This document shows, in pieces, positions 60,622-64,000 of a DNA stretch of 64,000 bases (within the stretch, counting starts at the first letter, position 1; every line of letters starts with the position of its first letter). This DNA is from Bacilli bacterium (GTDB taxonomy: Bacteria; Bacillota_I; Bacilli_A; RF39; UBA660): the NCBI GenBank assembly GCA_017460175.1, contig JAFUBO010000003.1, forward strand, positions 160,651 to 224,650, in the 5' to 3' direction. The notes beneath the pieces were generated by a model. The model was not told where the DNA came from, did no database searches, and saw only the letters and a program-made list of their open reading frames with translations. A program made the translations under genes and the position numbers.

Positions 60622-61206
60622 ATGTATATATTAGATGTTATGGAGACGTGTAATAATGCTGCATTTTCAACAATATTGCCAGTGGTAAAAAGTATAATTA
60701 TTTTAATTCAAGTAATTGTACCAATAATTTTAATTATAATGTGTGTAGTAGAATTTACAAGATTATCAATAAATCCAGAAGATAAAAAAGGATTTAGAAA
60801 TATACTTAATAAATTTATTGCGGCATTTATTATTTTCTTATTACCATTTTTGATAAATGCAATTATGGGTGTGGTAGGAGAAAGTACTGAGTTTAGTAAT
60901 TGTTGGAATAAAACAGGTGATATTAATATTTTTAATAATAATAATTATATAAATGATGATGAACAAGATAGTGAACAAAGTGATGCTGAAGATAATGAAG
61001 CAAAAGATGGTGATCAAGGACAGAGTGATGTAAAATACGATAGTACAGAAGAAAATGATGATTCAGAAGATAAAATTCCTAGATGTGGTGAATATAAAAA
61101 TCAATACTACGATGAGAATGGACAAGTAATATCATATGAAGAATATTTAAGAAATTGTCTAAACGAAGAAGTAAATCCTATAACACATCCAGAATTATAT
61201 AGATAA
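60622..61206 (+). CDS. Two-helix pilin-like membrane protein with acidic tail
   Basis: 194 aa. Two membrane helices (~15-45 and ~62-88) joined by SINPEDKKGFRNILNKF, resembling VirB2/TrbC-like or Mbov_0395-type pilin-like proteins, then a ~100-residue highly acidic tail with a Cys pair (IPRCGEY, LRNCLNEE). No other conjugation genes are present, so transfer function is unlikely. GAGGG precedes ATG 60622; terminator follows. Confidence 0.7.
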   Translation: MYILDVMETCNNAAFSTILPVVKSIIILIQVIVPIILIIMCVVEFTRLSINPEDKKGFRNILNKFIAAFIIFLLPFLINAIMGVVGESTEFSNCWNKTGDINIFNNNNYINDDEQDSEQSDAEDNEAKDGDQGQSDVKYDSTEENDDSEDKIPRCGEYKNQYYDENGQVISYEEYLRNCLNEEVNPITHPELYR

Positions 61207-61211
61207 AATGA

Positions 61212-61243
61212 TAGGAGAAAGGGTTGTTCTTTCTCTTTTTTTT
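61212..61243 (+). terminator. Terminator of the 59000-61206 unit
   Basis: Stem GAGAAAG/CTTTCTC with 7-nt loop, T-run. Confidence 0.85.
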
Positions 61244-61252
61244 TGATATAAT
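61244..61252 (+). promoter_or_regulatory. Extended -10 promoter
   Basis: TGA-TATAAT directly after the terminator T-run, 20 bp before the next start; no -35 seen. Confidence 0.6.
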
Positions 61253-61272
61253 TTGTAAAGGTGAAGTAACAG

Positions 61273-62637
61273 ATGTTAAGAAAGAAAAAAAAGGAAAAAA
61301 AGAAACATTTATTAGGACAAAAAGAGTTTATTTTTAATTTCTTAAGCATATTAGCTATGATGGGTGTTTGCCTATACTATGGTGGACGTAGTTTGTATTA
61401 TTATAGTAAGCAAAATGTAAAGATAAAAGAAGAAGCTATGACTTTAAATGGATTAGTATTACAAAATAATCCTATTGCTAGAGAAAATAATGATGGACTT
61501 CATCAAGATAATGATGGATATTATTTTAAAGGTGCAGTTGAAAATAATTATGTATTATTTGAAAATAGAATATTTCGTGTTATAAGAGTTAATGGTAATG
61601 ATACTGTTAAAATGATTAGTGAAAATTTTAATGCTTCGTTTATGTGGGGAGAAGAATCTAATTATAAAGACTCAAATGTTCGTAATTGGTTAGAAAAAAC
61701 TGATAAGGAACATTCAGGAGTTTATTATTCTACTATTCCTAAAATTGAAGAAAAACTAGTTAAAACAAAGTATAGTGAAGATAAATTAAAAAATGATAAG
61801 ATTATTAATGCAAAGGATAACTCTAAAGATTATGTTACTGTATTAACTGTTAAAGACTATATTCAAGCAAATGGTAAAAGTAGTTATTTAAATAATGGAA
61901 AAATATTCTTTTTACTAGGATTAAATGAAGATGATGAAAACTTATATGTAGAAGAAGATGGAAGTATTCAAAGTAGTGATTCACTATCAGGATATGGAAT
62001 TAGACCAGTAATCACATTAAAGAAAAATATGGAAGTATCAGGTGGAGATGGAACTAAAGATAATCCGTATGTTGTTAAAACTAATGATAAAAATTATGTT
62101 GATTCTTACATAAAATTAGGAGATGATACATGGAAGGTTTCTAGTGATAATGGTGAAGTATTAAAATTATATTTAAATGATTATTTAAAGATTAATGGTG
62201 CAGAAGTTTCTCATAATTATAGTATATATAATAGTATATTTGCTTTAAATGATAGAAGTAATATTGGTTATTATTTAAATACAACTTATCTTGGCAGTTT
62301 ACCTTATCAAGATTCTTTAGTAGATTGTAATTATTTTACTGGAGAAATAAGTGATGATACTGGTTATAGTTTTACTAATATATATAGTGACAATGTTACT
62401 GCTAAGGTTGGACTATTAAATATATTTGATTATATTTCTAATAATGAGCTTTCAGATTATTTCCATATTAATACTACTAGTCAAGTTGGTAGTATGGAAT
62501 ATAATGTTTATTCCAATGGTTTATTAGAAGAAGCAGATGTAAGAGATTCTAAGCATATAGTACCAGTTGTTTGTATATCAAAGAATTCTATTAAAAGTGG
62601 AGATGGAACAAATAATAATCCTTACAAGATGGAGTGA
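61273..62637 (+). CDS. Extracellular two-module protein (DUF6273-like)
   Basis: 454 aa. Very basic N-terminus, one membrane helix (~22-45), then two tandem copies of a ~190-residue domain. Each ends in a P-V-[IV] strand and an SGDGT-x-x-NPY motif: GIRPVITL...GGDGTKDNPYVV (~250) and IVPVVCIS...SGDGTNNNPYKM (C-terminus). A conserved NYVLFENRIFRVIRVNGNDTVKMISE starts module 1, and module 2 begins near YIKLGDDTWKVSS. The same C-terminal motif ends the large Cys-rich protein at 38718. Surface display likely; ligand unknown. Confidence 0.8.
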   Translation: MLRKKKKEKKKHLLGQKEFIFNFLSILAMMGVCLYYGGRSLYYYSKQNVKIKEEAMTLNGLVLQNNPIARENNDGLHQDNDGYYFKGAVENNYVLFENRIFRVIRVNGNDTVKMISENFNASFMWGEESNYKDSNVRNWLEKTDKEHSGVYYSTIPKIEEKLVKTKYSEDKLKNDKIINAKDNSKDYVTVLTVKDYIQANGKSSYLNNGKIFFLLGLNEDDENLYVEEDGSIQSSDSLSGYGIRPVITLKKNMEVSGGDGTKDNPYVVKTNDKNYVDSYIKLGDDTWKVSSDNGEVLKLYLNDYLKINGAEVSHNYSIYNSIFALNDRSNIGYYLNTTYLGSLPYQDSLVDCNYFTGEISDDTGYSFTNIYSDNVTAKVGLLNIFDYISNNELSDYFHINTTSQVGSMEYNVYSNGLLEEADVRDSKHIVPVVCISKNSIKSGDGTNNNPYKME

Positions 62638-62642
62638 TATAA

Positions 62643-63719
62643 ATGAAAAAAGTAAAAAGAAAGTTAAGATTTAAAAGATTAAGTAAATTAACTATATTTA
62701 TAATATTATTAGATTTGTGTTTTGTAGCAGGTTTAATAGTTATTCATAATAAAAAGTTTAAATCATTTTGGATACCAACTGCAATGACTACAAAATCTCA
62801 TAAGTATCTAGCGTATACATTATATGATGAAGATCTCGTATGGAAAATTATGAGCGAAAATTACATAGAGAAAAATGAAGAAGAAGTTAATCTTGATGAA
62901 ATAGTTATTGGAAAAGTTAGTGAAAAAACACATTATTCTAATAAGTATGAAAAAGAATTATTTACTAAGGATGAAGGTAATGAGGTTTATAAAACTATTA
63001 GAATAATTGAACCAAATTATAAAGCTTGGTTGATTGGAGTGTATGATCCTAGTGATGTAGAACTTGCGGTTAGTTCTAAGTTGGGTAAAATGGGACAATC
63101 TGTTAATACATTAGTTAAAAATAATAATGCTTTAGTTGGTATTAATGGAGGAGGTTTCGAAGACTTAGATGGTTGGGGAAATGGTTCTATTCCATATGGT
63201 GCTATTATTAAAGATGGAGAACTTATATGGGAACATGCTGGTGGTTCTGGTGGATTAATAGGTTTTACTAAAGAACATAAAATGTGGTTAACTTATAAAA
63301 CACCATCTGAGGCAATATCAGAAGGAATGATGGATGCTGTTGATTTTGGACCTTTCTTAATAGTTAATGGTAAAACAAGTAAAATTCATGGTGATGGTGG
63401 ATGGGGAATTGCACCTCGTAGTGTAATTGCTCAAAGAAAAGATGGAGTTGTTTTAATACTTATTATTGAAGGAAGACTTCCAGGGTATAGTACAGGTGCA
63501 TCGATGAATGATGTTATTGATGTATTATTAAGATATAAGGCTTATAATGCAGCTAATTTAGATGGAGGAGCATCATCAACAATGTCTATTGAAGGTAAAC
63601 TTTGGAATAGACCAAGTGCTGGTGGTGAATATGGAGGTAGAACTGTATCCAATGCTTGGATAGTTACAAATAAGCAAAATAAACCTGCTCAAGCTCCAAA
63701 CAAAAATAATTATAAATAA
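62643..63719 (+). CDS. Phosphodiester glycosidase family protein (NAGPA-like), copy 2
   Basis: 358 aa, paralogue of the gene at 59569: membrane anchor (~17-36), FWIPTAMTTKSHKYLAYTLYD, ALVGINGGGFEDL, VDFGPFLIVNGK, GGWGIAPRSVIAQRKDGVV and YNAANLDGGASST. The Pro/Lys/Asn-rich tail differs. Retained membrane anchor means both copies act outside the cell. 5 bp after the two-module protein, same unit. Confidence 0.92.
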   Translation: MKKVKRKLRFKRLSKLTIFIILLDLCFVAGLIVIHNKKFKSFWIPTAMTTKSHKYLAYTLYDEDLVWKIMSENYIEKNEEEVNLDEIVIGKVSEKTHYSNKYEKELFTKDEGNEVYKTIRIIEPNYKAWLIGVYDPSDVELAVSSKLGKMGQSVNTLVKNNNALVGINGGGFEDLDGWGNGSIPYGAIIKDGELIWEHAGGSGGLIGFTKEHKMWLTYKTPSEAISEGMMDAVDFGPFLIVNGKTSKIHGDGGWGIAPRSVIAQRKDGVVLILIIEGRLPGYSTGASMNDVIDVLLRYKAYNAANLDGGASSTMSIEGKLWNRPSAGGEYGGRTVSNAWIVTNKQNKPAQAPNKNNYK

Positions 63720-63740
63720 AAGGGCTTTGCTCTTTTTTTA
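63716..63740 (+). terminator. Terminator of the 61273-63719 unit
   Basis: Stem AAAAGGGC/GCTCTTTT (G-T pair), loop TTT, T-run. Confidence 0.75.
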
Positions 63741-63745
63741 TTTTG

Positions 63746-63754
63746 TGATATAAT
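63746..63754 (+). promoter_or_regulatory. Extended -10 promoter
   Basis: TGA-TATAAT upstream of the metallophosphatase gene; no -35 seen. Confidence 0.55.
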
Positions 63755-63775
63755 AAAGACCGTTTTGGTGATAGT

Positions 63776-64000
63776 ATGAGAAAGTTTATAGTAAGTGATT
63801 TACATGGTAATGGGGAAGTTTATAATTCTATTATTGGATATTTAGAAAATATAAGTTTATGTGAAGATGTAGAATTATATATTAATGGTGATTTGATAGA
63901 TAGAGGTATTGATTCTTTTACTATGCTTATGGATGTTTATGAAAGAATTAATGGTAAGGGAAATATAAAAATTAATTATTTAGGTGGAAATCATGAGTTA
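63776..64000 (+). CDS. Metallophosphoesterase, 3' end outside window
   Basis: 75 residues are visible: MRKFIVSDLHGNGEVYNS, INGDLIDRG and LGGNHEL. These are the first three metal-binding motifs (DxH, GDxxDR, GNHE) of calcineurin-like Ser/Thr protein phosphatases of the PrpE/bacterial PPP type. TTGGTGAT precedes ATG 63776. The remainder continues past base 64000. Confidence 0.9.
   Translation, partial: MRKFIVSDLHGNGEVYNSIIGYLENISLCEDVELYINGDLIDRGIDSFTMLMDVYERINGKGNIKINYLGGNHEL

Noticed and set aside
60622-61206. Part of an integrative conjugative element
   Set aside because: Only a VirB2/Mbov_0395-like layout is seen; no relaxase, VirB4, VirD4, integrase or att repeats are present.
1-64000. 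Mycoplasma genetic code (TGA = Trp)
   Set aside because: Several genes end in TGA with the next gene's start overlapping it (3876, 22603, 30858), and Trp is TGG throughout.
1-64000. CRISPR arrays, insertion sequences, prophage
   Set aside because: No spaced direct repeats of 23-40 bp, transposase, integrase or phage structural genes were found; the only tandem repeat is coding and has no spacers.

Overview
This 64 kb window is chromosomal DNA from a very AT-rich, low-G+C Gram-positive (Firmicutes, class Bacilli-like) bacterium. TGA is used as a true stop (for example at 3876 and 22603) and Trp is written TGG, so this is not the Mycoplasma code. Peptidoglycan enzymes, two sortases, a PASTA-domain kinase and Bacilli-type gene orders (miaB-ricA-cotE; uppS-cdsA-rseP; priA-fmt-rlmN-prpC-prkC-rsgA-rpe; scpA-scpB; rpsP-khpA) fit an uncultured gut Bacilli or Erysipelotrichales/RF39-like lineage. 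Oxygen-sensitive NrdD/NrdG is the only ribonucleotide reductase seen, which suggests an anaerobe. Four loci encode sporulation proteins (SpoVS, CotE, a sigma-F/G-type factor, SpoVAC-D-E), so the lineage either makes spores or descends from spore formers. There are no insertion sequences, prophage, CRISPR array or rRNA genes.

Layout. 1-5.1 kb: end of a coiled-coil protein, sufS-sufU plus an unknown, short SSB, acetyltransferase and pyrimidine-nucleoside phosphorylase. 5.1-7.6 kb: a surface module of a thioester-domain adhesin, its likely sortase and a membrane protein. 7.6-13.5 kb: cell-wall genes (VanY- and DacA-type carboxypeptidases, an SGNH-like protein without catalytic residues, VanW), spoVS and a zinc-ribbon membrane protein. 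13.5-17.3 kb: T-box(Ser)-DUF1653-serS and an SPFH/zinc-ribbon pair. 17.4-21.8 kb: ankyrin protein, miaB-ricA, a phospholipase-C-like gene on the other strand, cotE, rpsP-khpA. 21.9-36.4 kb: uppS-cdsA-rseP, then priA to rpe with unusual membrane genes inserted, then a 3D-domain wall protein. 36.5-41.1 kb: tex and a large Cys-rich secreted protein. 41.1-45.0 kb: a Crp/Fnr regulator divergent from nrdD-nrdG-dut around a palindromic operator. 45.0-49.3 kb: a frameshifted ORF, the sigma factor and spoVA genes, a class B sortase unit and an RNHCP protein. 49.4-54.8 kb: scpAB, tRNA-Leu(CAA), two signal-peptidase-like proteins without the catalytic serine, a lipoprotein, an RNA methyltransferase and a pseudouridine synthase. 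54.8-64 kb: a protein with nine 45-bp tandem repeats, then a surface-glycan and pilin-like cluster (GT4, Alg14-like, Alg13-GtrA fusion, prepilin, two phosphodiester glycosidases, a pilin-like membrane protein, a two-domain extracellular protein), ending in a partial metallophosphatase.

Transcription signals are clear. Most units end in a compact hairpin plus T-run, convergent genes share bidirectional terminators, and many units begin with an extended -10 (TGnTATAAT or TGnTAAAAT), often with a weak -35. The most interesting items are the thioester-adhesin/sortase module with a non-canonical sortase, the sigma/spoVA operon in an otherwise reduced-looking genome, an ADP-ribosyltransferase-like membrane protein inserted in a conserved housekeeping cluster, the Crp/Fnr-nrdDG switch, the pair of inactive-looking signal peptidases and the terminal surface cluster.
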